A stretch of DNA of 64,000 nucleotides from positions 62,001 to 126,000 of the forward strand of contig JAFKJB010000010.1 of NCBI GenBank assembly GCA_017306155.1, in the 5' to 3' direction. Source of the stretch: Nitrosospira multiformis. GTDB taxonomy: Bacteria; Pseudomonadota; Gammaproteobacteria; Burkholderiales; Nitrosomonadaceae. This document shows, one piece after another, positions 19,405-28,567 of this stretch. The notes beneath the pieces are model-generated. The model searched no databases. It was not told the DNA's origin and saw only the letters and a program-made list of their open reading frames with translations. Made by a program: the position numbers and the translations under genes. Each line of letters opens with the position of its first letter. Within the stretch, counting starts at the first letter, position 1.

Positions 19405-20406
19405 TCAATCGAAGGGGTGGGGTTTGGGTGTATCCTTGGTCGAGGGGGGAAGAATAGGCAAAGTGAGATGCGGCTGCTTGCCGGTCAACGTCTTCAGAAA
19501 TGCCACGATTCTGGCATTCTCGTCCTTGGTGAAATTGCGCCCCAACTGTATCCGGCCCATGGTATTCACCGCATCTTCCAGAGTTGTCGCGGCTCCGTCA
19601 TGGAAATAGGGATAAGTCAATTCCACATTTCGCAGTGTAGGCACCTTGAAGAACATGCGGTCCTCCTCCTTGCCGGTCACGGCAAAACGGCCTTCAGCCT
19701 TGCTCTGCGTTTTATAGGCTTCAAGTACGCCCATTTTCTGGAACGATGCGCCGCCTACGGCAGGTCCATTGTGGCAACCGGTGCAACCCACGTCCTTGAA
19801 CAGCTTGTATCCTTCCAGTTCCATCTTGTTAATGGCGTTCTTGTCGCCTTTGAGCCATTTGTCGAATCGGGAATCCGGCGTTACCAGCGTTTCTTCGAAG
19901 GCAGCGATCGCGTCCGTTACCATGCCTATATCGAGCTTGTCCGAACTGTATATCTGCTTGAAGCGGGACCTGTACTGGGGAATGGATTGCAGGACGCCTA
20001 CTGCCAATTCATGACTGAATGCCATTTCCCCTGGATTGGCAATGGGACCGCCTGCCTGATCCTTCAGGTCCTTGGCACGGCCGTCCCAGAATTGGGCCAG
20101 ACTCAGGCTGGAGTTCAGCACTGTGGGCGAATTGATTGGACCCTGGTGCCATTTGTGCCCAATGGATGATGGGAGATTGTCGGATCCACCCATGCTCAGG
20201 TTATGGCAGGAGTTGCACGAGATGAAGCCGGATTTGGAAAGACGGGGATCAAAAAAAAGCATTTTGCCCAATTCCACCTTGTTTTCATTTTTGGGCTTGG
20301 CTGCCTTGATCGGTTGTATGGGTTCGTCCGCGGCAGCGGCCAGGGCAGGCGGAGCGGCAATCGTTCCAGCAGCCAGCAGCGACGTTATTAATGCCCGCAA
20401 TATCAT
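19405..20406 (-). CDS. Di-heme cytochrome c peroxidase (CCP/MauG family)
   Basis: A 333-residue periplasmic protein with an N-terminal signal peptide ending near PPALAAA. It has two c-type heme motifs, CNSCH near residue 64 and CTGCH near residue 208, spaced as in bacterial cytochrome c peroxidases and MauG-like proteins. GKMLFFDPRLSKSG and the FFKVPTLRNVELTYPYFHDG block are typical CCP segments. The likely role is reduction of hydrogen peroxide in the periplasm with electrons from small cytochromes. It stands alone between rppH and hfq. Confidence 0.9.
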   Translation of the reverse strand: MILRALITSLLAAGTIAAPPALAAAADEPIQPIKAAKPKNENKVELGKMLFFDPRLSKSGFISCNSCHNLSMGGSDNLPSSIGHKWHQGPINSPTVLNSSLSLAQFWDGRAKDLKDQAGGPIANPGEMAFSHELAVGVLQSIPQYRSRFKQIYSSDKLDIGMVTDAIAAFEETLVTPDSRFDKWLKGDKNAINKMELEGYKLFKDVGCTGCHNGPAVGGASFQKMGVLEAYKTQSKAEGRFAVTGKEEDRMFFKVPTLRNVELTYPYFHDGAATTLEDAVNTMGRIQLGRNFTKDENARIVAFLKTLTGKQPHLTLPILPPSTKDTPKPHPFD

Positions 20407-20555
20407 TGTAATCTCCTTAAAACTCGGCTGTAGTGGCGCAGCCGGTTACGCCTACATCGGAAAACTGAGGGCAGGGCTATCAGCCAGCTGAGGATGGGCA
20501 CAACTTCGTGAGTATATCCGATAGCCGCAATATCAATATTAAAGACAGTGTGTAA

Positions 20556-20580
20556 CAGCTGACAGCTTTGCTGTCAGCTG
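20556..20580. terminator. Stem-loop between rppH and the peroxidase gene
   Basis: Arms CAGCTGACAG (20556-20565) and CTGTCAGCTG (20571-20580) pair perfectly around a 5-nt loop. It is 82 nt past the rppH stop on the minus strand and 150 nt before the peroxidase start, so termination of rppH is the simplest role. No clear T-run follows. Confidence 0.45.
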
Positions 20581-20661
20581 CCTGATACGCATCAGTTCCC
20601 GTTGCGGCGGCAGTGGCACCTCCGGCGGGGGCACCGCAACACGCTATTGCAATGCGATTGC

Positions 20662-21234
20662 TTATTCGGACTGCTTGACAGTGTTGCCTGCAAGCTGCCC
20701 GCTGGCAGAATAGTCGTATTTTTCATATCCACTGTGTCCGAAGGAAACAGGCGGACAATTCAGCAGGCGTGCCAGTTCCGTCAGTGCCTGGCGGTAAACC
20801 TGGCGTTTAAACTCGACTACCGACTCCAGTTCCACCCAGTACTGATTCCACCGCCACGCGTCAAATTCAGGGCGGCCGCTGGTGTGGAGCGAAACATCGC
20901 AATCACTTCCCAGCAGGCGCAGCAGATACCAGATCTGTTTCTGCCCCCGGTAATTTCCCCGCCAGTCGCGCTTTATCCACTGGGAAGGTACGTCGTATCG
21001 GAGCCAGTCGCGGGTGCGGCCGATGATTTGCACGTGCCGGGGACGCAAGCCTACTTCCTCGGTCAATTCGCGATACATTGCCTGTTCCGGGCTTTCACCG
21101 GGCTTGATGCCTCCCTGGGGAAATTGCCAGGAATCCTGTCTGATGCGCTTGCCCCAAAAGACCTCGTTCTTCGAATTGAGTAGAATGATTCCTACATTTG
21201 AGCGATATCCATTACGGTCGATCATATGATTCAC
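20662..21234 (-). CDS. rppH: RNA pyrophosphohydrolase (Nudix)
   Basis: A 190-residue Nudix hydrolase that removes pyrophosphate from 5'-triphosphate mRNA ends and so triggers decay. The Nudix box [20 protein letters not shown] is intact at about residues 40-60, preceded by the RppH-typical [20 protein letters not shown] and [22 protein letters not shown] and [10 protein letters not shown] complete the family pattern. It is divergent from proS, a conserved betaproteobacterial arrangement. Confidence 0.95.
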   Translation of the reverse strand: MNHMIDRNGYRSNVGIILLNSKNEVFWGKRIRQDSWQFPQGGIKPGESPEQAMYRELTEEVGLRPRHVQIIGRTRDWLRYDVPSQWIKRDWRGNYRGQKQIWYLLRLLGSDCDVSLHTSGRPEFDAWRWNQYWVELESVVEFKRQVYRQALTELARLLNCPPVSFGHSGYEKYDYSASGQLAGNTVKQSE

Positions 21235-21426
21235 CCATTTGATCCTTCACGATAGGGTTAGATTTTTCCACATTTCGTGCCGGATTGAAAGCTGTCGCTG
21301 ATTGGGTGCATCGGGAGGAGTGGCAGCTGCATTATTGTTCGAGCACTTTGCTTTTCAGATTCCTCATGGTCAACCTGGACTGCTTTTCAGAGTAAAATCT
21401 GAGATTGGACTTGTTCTGGACAGGAT

Positions 21427-23136
21427 ATGCGAGCATCAGGTTTTTTTATTTCGACACTCAAGGAAGCGCCCGCCGAAGCGGAATTGATCAGCCACAAGCT
21501 GATGCTGAGGGCAGGTCTCATCCGGCGCCTGGGAAGCGGTCTCTACACATGGATGCCGCTCGGCCTGAAGGTTCTGCGTAAAGTCGAAGACATCGTGCGG
21601 GAGGAAATGGATGCGGCGGGGGCACTGGAACTGCTGATGCCGGCCGTGCAGCCTGCGGAGTTATGGCGGGAGACAGGGCGATGGGATGTCTTTGGTCCTC
21701 AGATGTTGAAAATCAGGGATAGACACGAGCGCGATTTCTGTTTTGGTCCCACGCATGAGGAGGTCATCACGGATATTGCACGCCGTGAAATCAGGAGTTA
21801 CCGGCAGCTACCCCTCAATTTTTATCAGATACAAACCAAATTTCGCGACGAGGTTCGCCCCCGCTTCGGCGTCATGCGCGCACGCGAATTCGTGATGAAA
21901 GATGCCTATTCGTTCCACGCCGATATTCACAGCCTGGAAGAAACTTATCAGGCGATGCATGTAGCCTATTGCCGGATATTCGATCGCCTGGGACTGAGGT
22001 TTCGCCCGGTCAAGGCCGATACGGGTGCGATTGGTGGCAGCAGTTCACACGAATTTCATGTCCTGGCCGATTCCGGCGAAGACGCCATCGCTTTTTGTCC
22101 CGATTCCGATTACGCAGCGAATGTTGAAATGGCCGAGTCGTTGCCGCCGGCAGCACCGCGGGGACCTGCCGCAGGCGAGATGCGGAAAGTGCGAACCGCC
22201 GACAAAAAGATCTGCGAAGAGGTTGCCGCCTGTCTTGATGTATCCATCGAGCAGACGGTAAAAACGCTAGCGGTTGTGGCTCATGGCCGGATGTATCTTC
22301 TGCTGCTGCGTGGCGATCACCATCTCAACGAGACAAAGGCCCGAAAGATTCCTTTTCTTTCCGATTTCCGGCTTGCCAGCGAAGAAGAAATTCGCGCCGA
22401 AACCGGTTGTATTCCCGGATTTATCGGCCCGGTCGGATTGTCTCTTCCGGTTATCGCGGACCGTAGCGTAGCGGTCATGAGTAATTTCGTGTGTGGCGCC
22501 AATGAAGAGGATTACCACTTCGTCAGCGTCAACTTCGAGCGCGATCTGAAAGAGCCGGATCATATTTTCGATATTCGCAACGTAGTTTCCGGCGACTTGT
22601 CTCCGGACGGAAAAGGTAAGCTGGAGATCTGCCGCGGCATAGAGGTCGGCCATATTTTCCAGTTGCTCACCAAGTATTCGGAAGCGATGAAAGCCAGTTA
22701 TCTCGATGAAGCCGGGCAATCGCGCCCCATGGAAATGGGCTGCTACGGGATCGGGGTTTCACGCATTGTGGCAGCTGCCATCGAGCAGAACCATGACGAG
22801 CGTGGCATTATATTTCCCGCGGCAATGGCGCCATTCCAGGTAGCCATTATTCCGATCGGGTTGAAGAAGAATGCAGAGGTGAGGGCTGAGGCGGAAAAAC
22901 TATACACGGTGTTTTCCAGAGCCGGCATCGAAGTGCTACTCGACGATCGGGACGATCGCCCTGGTGTCATGTTCGCCGATATGGAACTGATCGGTATTCC
23001 CCACCGGGTTGTCGTCGGCGAGCGAGGCTTGAAGGAAGGAAACGCCGAGTACCGGGGGCGGCGCGACGAAAAATCGATGGCCATCCCGCTTCCTGAGATT
23101 GCAGATTTTATAAAATCAAAACTGACTGGCGGTTGA
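21427..23136 (+). CDS. proS: Prolyl-tRNA synthetase
   Basis: A 569-residue class II aminoacyl-tRNA synthetase, bacterial-type ProRS with the inserted editing (YbaK-like) domain. Motif 1 lies in [20 protein letters not shown], motif 2 in [25 protein letters not shown], and motif 3 in [16 protein letters not shown]. The insertion spans roughly residues 225-400. The C-terminal anticodon-binding domain begins near QVAIIPIG. It charges tRNA-Pro. Confidence 0.97.
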   Translation: MRASGFFISTLKEAPAEAELISHKLMLRAGLIRRLGSGLYTWMPLGLKVLRKVEDIVREEMDAAGALELLMPAVQPAELWRETGRWDVFGPQMLKIRDRHERDFCFGPTHEEVITDIARREIRSYRQLPLNFYQIQTKFRDEVRPRFGVMRAREFVMKDAYSFHADIHSLEETYQAMHVAYCRIFDRLGLRFRPVKADTGAIGGSSSHEFHVLADSGEDAIAFCPDSDYAANVEMAESLPPAAPRGPAAGEMRKVRTADKKICEEVAACLDVSIEQTVKTLAVVAHGRMYLLLLRGDHHLNETKARKIPFLSDFRLASEEEIRAETGCIPGFIGPVGLSLPVIADRSVAVMSNFVCGANEEDYHFVSVNFERDLKEPDHIFDIRNVVSGDLSPDGKGKLEICRGIEVGHIFQLLTKYSEAMKASYLDEAGQSRPMEMGCYGIGVSRIVAAAIEQNHDERGIIFPAAMAPFQVAIIPIGLKKNAEVRAEAEKLYTVFSRAGIEVLLDDRDDRPGVMFADMELIGIPHRVVVGERGLKEGNAEYRGRRDEKSMAIPLPEIADFIKSKLTGG

Positions 23137-23241
23137 CGACTGAATCTTCCCTGTTTGCTTCGGAACTGAGGCACCCGATAGTTCGACTCCGGACTGATTT
23201 CAGTACGACAAGACCGGGCAGTCATTGTCCGCGGGTCGCTG

Positions 23242-23784
23242 CTAGCGTCCTCCTTTTTGCTGCACTTTTCCAGCAGGCTGGGAACCAGGGATCTTCGAAT
23301 TCTCACGCATGAATTCTTCCAATGCTTCGCGGGACACGATTCCGATCTTATAAACTGCCGGCTTGCCTTCGGGATCGAAAACATAGGTAGTCGGCAGCAT
23401 GGATACCGGGCCAATCTGGCGTGCCAGTTCCTGATCCCCGAGCACGATCGGGTAGCTTACTGAAAGCCGTTTCGCATGTTTGAGCACCACGTCCGGGTTA
23501 CGATAATCCATCGCCACGCCGATCACCATTACGTCTTTTTTCCGGTTTTCATAGAGGGAGACGAGATCAGGGATTTCCTTCAGGCATGGGGGACACCATG
23601 TGGCCCAGAAATTTACCAGCACCCATTTCCCCTTGAAGTCGGAAAGGGTCAGTTTCTTTCCGGTATGATCGGTGAAGGTAAAACCATAGGCCTGTGCGAC
23701 CGGCACTGCCGAAAGCATCAAGCATAAACAGAACCGGTAAAGCATAATACTCAAATGGCATCGTTTCATATGATGTCGTTTCAT
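23242..23784 (-). CDS. TlpA-like periplasmic thioredoxin
   Basis: A protein of about 180 residues with a signal peptide (LYRFCLCLMLSAVPVAQA) and a thioredoxin fold. The active site WCPPC is preceded by WVLVNFWAT, and the cis-proline context is MLPTTYVFDPEG, as in TlpA/ResA family disulfide reductases. It may keep apocytochrome or CuA cysteines reduced, given the many c-type cytochromes nearby, but that is inference. ATG 23784 has AAGGGAG upstream and follows the yihY-like stop by 16 nt. The frame extends further upstream into that gene. Confidence 0.85.
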   Translation of the reverse strand: MKRHHMKRCHLSIMLYRFCLCLMLSAVPVAQAYGFTFTDHTGKKLTLSDFKGKWVLVNFWATWCPPCLKEIPDLVSLYENRKKDVMVIGVAMDYRNPDVVLKHAKRLSVSYPIVLGDQELARQIGPVSMLPTTYVFDPEGKPAVYKIGIVSREALEEFMRENSKIPGSQPAGKVQQKGGR

Positions 23785-23800
23785 TTTTCCGACAACTCCC

Positions 23801-25048
23801 TTAACCTTTGCTAAGCAGACATTTCTGCGGGTGGTTCGGTTCCGCGGAGGCAAAAAGTTGCGACAGCGGAAGGCTCATTTTCTCATCGATCCCCGCAGCA
23901 ATATCATCGAGCAACTGCTCCAGTCTGGTATCGCCTCCTGCTGCTCCCCGCAGTGCTTCGGGACGAAATGCAAACAGGCGATAGACATCGGCAATCCGGA
24001 TCTCGGCGGGATCGAGTATTTGAACCCATCCTTCCCCCTGAACCTGCCGCACGAAATTGGCTTTCATCATGAGTTCCAGTATCCGCTCTACTTCTTCGGG
24101 ACTTAGCAACAACTGCTGCTGCAAACTGGATGCGGTTTCAACTTTGCCTGCCTTCAGCGCCTTTCCAAGTACTCCCAATAAACGCAATGCATCAAAAAAC
24201 TGCTTACCCCTGGCCTTCGGGTCATCGCGCCATTCACGGAAACGCCAGCTCGAAAGGGATGCGGCAATAACCGCTCCGAGCAGCACCATCAACCACGAAA
24301 GATAAAGCCATAGCAGGAAAATGGGAATAGTCGCAAAGGTGCCATATACTGTCTGATAAGTCGGGAACCGGGTGATGTAGAACGCGAAGCCTGCCTTCAT
24401 TATCTCGAATCCTATCGCCGCCGCCACACCGCCTGCTATCGCATGCTGCCACGCTACCTGGCGATTCGGCACGATGAGATAGGAAGTCGAAAAGGCAATG
24501 CTCGTCAGCACGAGCGGACTCAAGCGCAAAAGCATGATGTCCCCGCCAGGAATATCGCGGGTAAATCCCATGGAGGCGGTCATCAGCCAGGACGTAAGCG
24601 ACAGGCTTGCGCCGATCAATAAAGGGCCAATCGTCAGAACGGACCAATATATGAGGAGGCGATGCAGAAGTGGACGCAGACGCGATACCCGCCAGATGCT
24701 ATTGAGCGCTTCGTCTATCGTGAGCATGAGTGCAAGCGCGGTTACGCCCAAGAAGGCGATGCCGATCGCGGTCAGCTTGGCCGCATTATCGGCAAATTGC
24801 TGCATGTACACCGAGATGACCTTGTTTGCCGCTTCAGGCACCATAGTGGTGAGAATGAACTCCTTGATCCGGTCTGAAAATTCGGCGAATGCGGGAAATG
24901 CCGCCACCATCGATAACCCGATCGCAAGCAGCGGTACCAGCGAAAGCAAGGTGGTGAAGGTAAGACTGCTCGCAATCTGGATGCAGTTGTGCTGGAAAAA
25001 GCGCACAAGGACATAGTGCATGAAATCGACGGGGCGTACGGATTTCAT
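23801..25048 (-). CDS. YihY/BrkB family inner membrane protein
   Basis: A protein of about 415 residues with six predicted membrane helices in its first 290 residues. The YihY signature includes HNCIQIASSLTFTTLLSLVPL, GVTALALMLTIDEALNSIWRV and FYITRFPTYQTVYGTFATIP. A C-terminal cytoplasmic region of about 120 residues looks like a winged-helix-type domain (LSPEEVERILELMMKANFV). The family was once called ribonuclease BN in error; its function is unknown. I start it at ATG 25048 because the upstream part of the frame is basic and overlaps leuA. Confidence 0.88.
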   Translation of the reverse strand: MKSVRPVDFMHYVLVRFFQHNCIQIASSLTFTTLLSLVPLLAIGLSMVAAFPAFAEFSDRIKEFILTTMVPEAANKVISVYMQQFADNAAKLTAIGIAFLGVTALALMLTIDEALNSIWRVSRLRPLLHRLLIYWSVLTIGPLLIGASLSLTSWLMTASMGFTRDIPGGDIMLLRLSPLVLTSIAFSTSYLIVPNRQVAWQHAIAGGVAAAIGFEIMKAGFAFYITRFPTYQTVYGTFATIPIFLLWLYLSWLMVLLGAVIAASLSSWRFREWRDDPKARGKQFFDALRLLGVLGKALKAGKVETASSLQQQLLLSPEEVERILELMMKANFVRQVQGEGWVQILDPAEIRIADVYRLFAFRPEALRGAAGGDTRLEQLLDDIAAGIDEKMSLPLSQLFASAEPNHPQKCLLSKG

Positions 25049-25154
25049 TACTTTCGCGACAGGTCGTGAGGATTGAGAGAAAAGCTCCACGCGCAGCTCT
25101 ACTTTGGAGGCAGGACAGCGGTTCCGGTTTGTCCTGCCGTGTTCTTCAGGGTTT

Positions 25155-26687
25155 CTATACTTGGGGGTGCGCCCGCTCCAGCTTGCTGTGCAGCTTGTTG
25201 AGCGCGCTGAGATACGCCTTGGCGGAGGCGACGACAATGTCCGTATCGGCGCCGTTGCCGTTGACGATACGGCCTGACTTCTGCAGCCGGACCGTAACCT
25301 CGCCCTGGGAATCGGTACCGCTGGTGATCGCGTTGACGGAGTAGAGCTGCAACTCCACGCCGCTGTTCAGTATCTTTTCGATGGCGCGAAAAGTGGCATC
25401 CACCGGTCCGCTTCCATCCGACTCCGCACGGGATTCCCTGCCTTCTTCACCGATTACTATACTGGCATGGGGAGTTTCACCGGTTTCGCTGTGCGCCGTC
25501 AGTGACAGGAGCTTGTAATGCTCCTGCAGGGCAGTGGCGTCATCGGAAACCAGAGCATGCAGGTCTTCATCGAAGATATCATGCTTTTTGTCCGCCAGTT
25601 CCTTGAAGCGCATGAAGGTGGCATTAAGAACTTCCTCCGATTCCAGCTCGATCCCGAGTTCTGCCAGCCGGCTGCGGAAGGCGTTGCGTCCCGAATGCTT
25701 GCCCAGCAGCAATTTGTTTGCCCCCCAGCCGACATCCTCCGCTCGCATGATTTCGTATGTTTCGCGGTGTTTCAATACGCCGTCCTGATGTATCCCGGAT
25801 TCGTGGGCGAATGCGTTTGCACCCACAATTGCCTTGTTCGGCTGTACCGGAAACCCGGTAATACCCGAAACCAGCTTGCTTGCGGGCACGATATGGACAG
25901 TATCGATGCGGGTGTCACAAGAAAAGAAATCCTGGCGGGTGCGCACGGCCATGACGATCTCCTCCAGGGAGGCATTGCCTGCGCGCTCGCCCAGCCCGTT
26001 TACCGTGCATTCAACCTGACGCGCTCCGTTCATCACCGCCGATAACGAGTTGGCCACTGCCAGTCCAAGATCATTGTGGCAGTGCACCGAGAATATGACT
26101 TTATCCGAATTGGGAATCCTCTCGCGGAGAGTACGGATGAGTTCCCCGAATTGCTGGGGCATGGTATAGCCGACCGTATCGGGAATATTCACAGTCCCGG
26201 CTCCAGCATCGATGACCGCTTCGAGTACACGGCAAAGAAAGGTGATGTCTGAGCGCCCGGCATCCTCCGGGGAGAATTCGACGTCATCGGTGTATTGGCG
26301 CGCCCATTTCACCGCTTTCGCCGCCTGTTCCACCACCTGATCAGGGGACATGCGCAGTTTCTTTTCCATGTGAATGGGTGAAGTGGCGATAAAGGTGTGG
26401 ATGCGGGCCGAACTGGCTCCCTGCAATGCCTCGCCTGCGCGCCTGACATCGCCTTCGGTTGCGCGCGCAAGGCCGCATATGGTGCTGCCCTTGATCGCAT
26501 CCGCTACGGCTTTTACCGCTTCGAAATCGCCATTCGAGGCAGCTGGAAAGCCCGCTTCAATGACATCAACCCGCATTCGTTCGAGTTGCCGGGCGATACG
26601 CACTTTTTCCTCCCTCGTCATGGAGGCGCCCGGGCTTTGCTCGCCGTCACGCAGGGTAGTATCAAAAATGATGAGATGGTCTTTCAA
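25155..26687 (-). CDS. leuA: 2-isopropylmalate synthase
   Basis: A 510-residue LeuA, condensing acetyl-CoA with 2-oxoisovalerate in the first leucine-specific step. The TIM-barrel catalytic domain starts [18 protein letters not shown] (metal-binding Asp and the catalytic Arg). It continues with [16 protein letters not shown] (metal-binding HxH) and [16 protein letters not shown]. The C-terminal regulatory domain, which binds leucine for feedback inhibition, begins near residue 390. It is a stand-alone gene here, separate from ilvBHC. Confidence 0.96.
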   Translation of the reverse strand: MKDHLIIFDTTLRDGEQSPGASMTREEKVRIARQLERMRVDVIEAGFPAASNGDFEAVKAVADAIKGSTICGLARATEGDVRRAGEALQGASSARIHTFIATSPIHMEKKLRMSPDQVVEQAAKAVKWARQYTDDVEFSPEDAGRSDITFLCRVLEAVIDAGAGTVNIPDTVGYTMPQQFGELIRTLRERIPNSDKVIFSVHCHNDLGLAVANSLSAVMNGARQVECTVNGLGERAGNASLEEIVMAVRTRQDFFSCDTRIDTVHIVPASKLVSGITGFPVQPNKAIVGANAFAHESGIHQDGVLKHRETYEIMRAEDVGWGANKLLLGKHSGRNAFRSRLAELGIELESEEVLNATFMRFKELADKKHDIFDEDLHALVSDDATALQEHYKLLSLTAHSETGETPHASIVIGEEGRESRAESDGSGPVDATFRAIEKILNSGVELQLYSVNAITSGTDSQGEVTVRLQKSGRIVNGNGADTDIVVASAKAYLSALNKLHSKLERAHPQV

Positions 26688-27024
26688 TTGTTTCTCCGTT
26701 TTTCAGAAAGAATACTCGAACTCTGATAGGGAATCCAGGAACGGATTCCATTGATAAAAACTGGTAAAGGCTTGAGGGAGGTCGGTAATTAGCGCGCGAG
26801 GCGCAGCAGCGGTCTTGCAAGAAGCTGCAGGCGGGGCTGAAGGCAGAATGGAATCGACTGAACGAAGTTTGCGATGCGCATGTCCCAAATATAAAGGGTT
26901 TCCCAAGCCCGTGCAATAGAGAAATCGAATGCTATATTGAAACTGATCGATATTGAAACTGATCGATATTGAAACTGACGATCGACTCTCCAGAATGACT
27001 CTCAGGAATTTTCGATGCTTCTGA
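26688..27024. other. Divergent intergenic region leuA/sco1
   Basis: The 337-bp gap between leuA (leftward) and sco1 (rightward) should carry both promoters. The only distinct structure I see is the 16-bp tandem repeat at 26935-26978. No convincing gene is present. Confidence 0.55.
26935..26978. repeat. 16-bp tandem repeat upstream of sco1
   Basis: Two perfect copies and a 12-base partial third copy of TATTGAAACTGATCGA run head to tail, about 47 bp before the sco1 start. The core contains GATCGATAT. Confidence 0.9.
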
Positions 27025-27651
27025 ATGAATAAGAACTTTGGGGGGGGACGAAATTTCAGCCATCGCCGATTCGCTGCGGGTCTTGTGACGGCGGGTCTTG
27101 CGGCTGTGCTCGTCATGAGCGCGTGCGATTCGACAGAACAGGGGCATGCAAAGGAGGTAACCGGCCATTTGCCGGATTTGAGTTTTTCCCTCACCTCCGA
27201 CCAGGGGCAGCCGGTAACAGCCAGAACCTATAAGGGAAAAGTATTGCTGCTGTATTTTGGATTCACGCATTGCCGGGAAGAGTGCCCGATTTCCATGGCG
27301 CGTCTTGCGCGTGTAATGCATCTCCTCGGGGAGGACGCCGAGCGGGCGCACATCCTCTTTGTAACCGTGGACCCGGAGCGGGACGTCCCTGGGGAATTGC
27401 GCCGCTATCTGATGCAATTCGATATCGGGCAGGCGACAGGGTTGACCGGCAATCCGGATGAAATCGGACAGCTTGCAAGACGGTATCGCAACGCATTCCG
27501 GCTGCATTTCCCTCCCGGGGGAGACAGCGACATCATGCATGGCGACGTGATCTATATATTTGATACCCAAGGTCGCGCCCGCTTGCTGGCAACCTCCGCC
27601 GATCCGGAAGAGATTCTGGTGCAAGACCTGCGGGATTTGCTTCCTGTCTGA
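27025..27651 (+). CDS. Sco1/SenC copper chaperone for CuA
   Basis: A 208-residue Sco1/SenC protein. A basic N-terminus and hydrophobic segment lead to VMSACDS, where a lipobox-like Cys or simple anchor keeps it at the periplasmic face. The thioredoxin-like copper site is complete: CREEC near residue 87 and the distal His in SDIMHGDVIYIF. Sco proteins deliver copper to, or reduce, the CuA centre of oxidase subunit II, which is encoded in the converging cluster. An 8-G tract lies at codons 5-8. ctaG follows after 35 bp. Confidence 0.9.
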   Translation: MNKNFGGGRNFSHRRFAAGLVTAGLAAVLVMSACDSTEQGHAKEVTGHLPDLSFSLTSDQGQPVTARTYKGKVLLLYFGFTHCREECPISMARLARVMHLLGEDAERAHILFVTVDPERDVPGELRRYLMQFDIGQATGLTGNPDEIGQLARRYRNAFRLHFPPGGDSDIMHGDVIYIFDTQGRARLLATSADPEEILVQDLRDLLPV

Positions 27652-27686
27652 AAACTTCTCCGGGTCAATAACGGACATCAATTGCA

Positions 27687-28511
27687 ATGGAATGGTTTAA
27701 CTGGCTGGTGCCGTGGGAAGAGTCCATTCTGGTGGTTGCCGCCACAGGTAGCGCAGCTCTTTTTTTTCTGAGAGGCTGTGCCGTAACTCGCCCCCCACTT
27801 CATCGCAGATTGTGCTTCTGGGGGGGATTAAGCCTGGTATATCTCGTTTCTCACACCCAGCTCGATTATTACTCCGAGCACCAGTTTTTCATTCACCGGC
27901 TTCAGCATCTTGCATTGCATCATCTCGGGCCTTTTCTGATTGTATTGAGCAGGCCATGTCCGGTCCTTCTTGCGGGCATGCCGTCAAGTATGAGACAGGC
28001 ATTTCATCTGATGACGGAATGGAAGCCGGTTCAATATCTCGCCCGGGCCTTGTGCAATCCTGTCGTCGCCGTCGCACTGTTCAGCCTGCTTATCGGTTTC
28101 TGGCTGCTGCCCCCGATTCATTTTACGGCGATGATCGATTGGCGTCTCTACCGTGTGATGAACTGGAGCATGTTTCTGAGCGGATTGATTTTCTGGGGAC
28201 TGGTCTTGACTCCCGGCCCGGTATTCACCGTTAGATTGTCGCCCGGCTCTCGCATTGGCATGATGCTTGCCATCATTCCGCCTCAAATTGTCATCGGCGC
28301 CCTCATTTTTTTTACTTCTCGCGAGTTGTATCCGATCTACACCATTTGCGGACGTGCTATTGGCGGTATCGACGCCCTTGCGGATCAGCAGATCGGGGGC
28401 ATCATTCTGTGGATACACGGCGCGATGATGAGCGCGATCGGAATTCTGGTTGTCATCCTGAGAGAATTGATGCTTGCAGAATATCCGGAGCATGGACGGA
28501 AGGCGGCATAA
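27687..28511 (+). CDS. Cytochrome c oxidase assembly protein, caa3_CtaG family
   Basis: A 274-residue polytopic membrane protein with about seven hydrophobic helices, resembling the caa3-type CtaG (DUF1404-like) assembly factors. These are distinct from the Cox11-type CtaG. Segments such as FIHRLQHLALHHLGPFLIVLSRPCPVL (histidine-rich helix) and GGIILWIHGAMMSAIGILVV are typical. In Gram-positive bacteria this family helps build the CuB/heme a3 centre. Its partners sco1 upstream and the oxidase genes facing it support an assembly role. Confidence 0.85.
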   Translation: MEWFNWLVPWEESILVVAATGSAALFFLRGCAVTRPPLHRRLCFWGGLSLVYLVSHTQLDYYSEHQFFIHRLQHLALHHLGPFLIVLSRPCPVLLAGMPSSMRQAFHLMTEWKPVQYLARALCNPVVAVALFSLLIGFWLLPPIHFTAMIDWRLYRVMNWSMFLSGLIFWGLVLTPGPVFTVRLSPGSRIGMMLAIIPPQIVIGALIFFTSRELYPIYTICGRAIGGIDALADQQIGGIILWIHGAMMSAIGILVVILRELMLAEYPEHGRKAA

Positions 28512-28567
28512 ACGTTTGCTTTTCTTTTTTCCCATTTCCGGGCGGGTAGAAACAAAATCCCTTGCAA

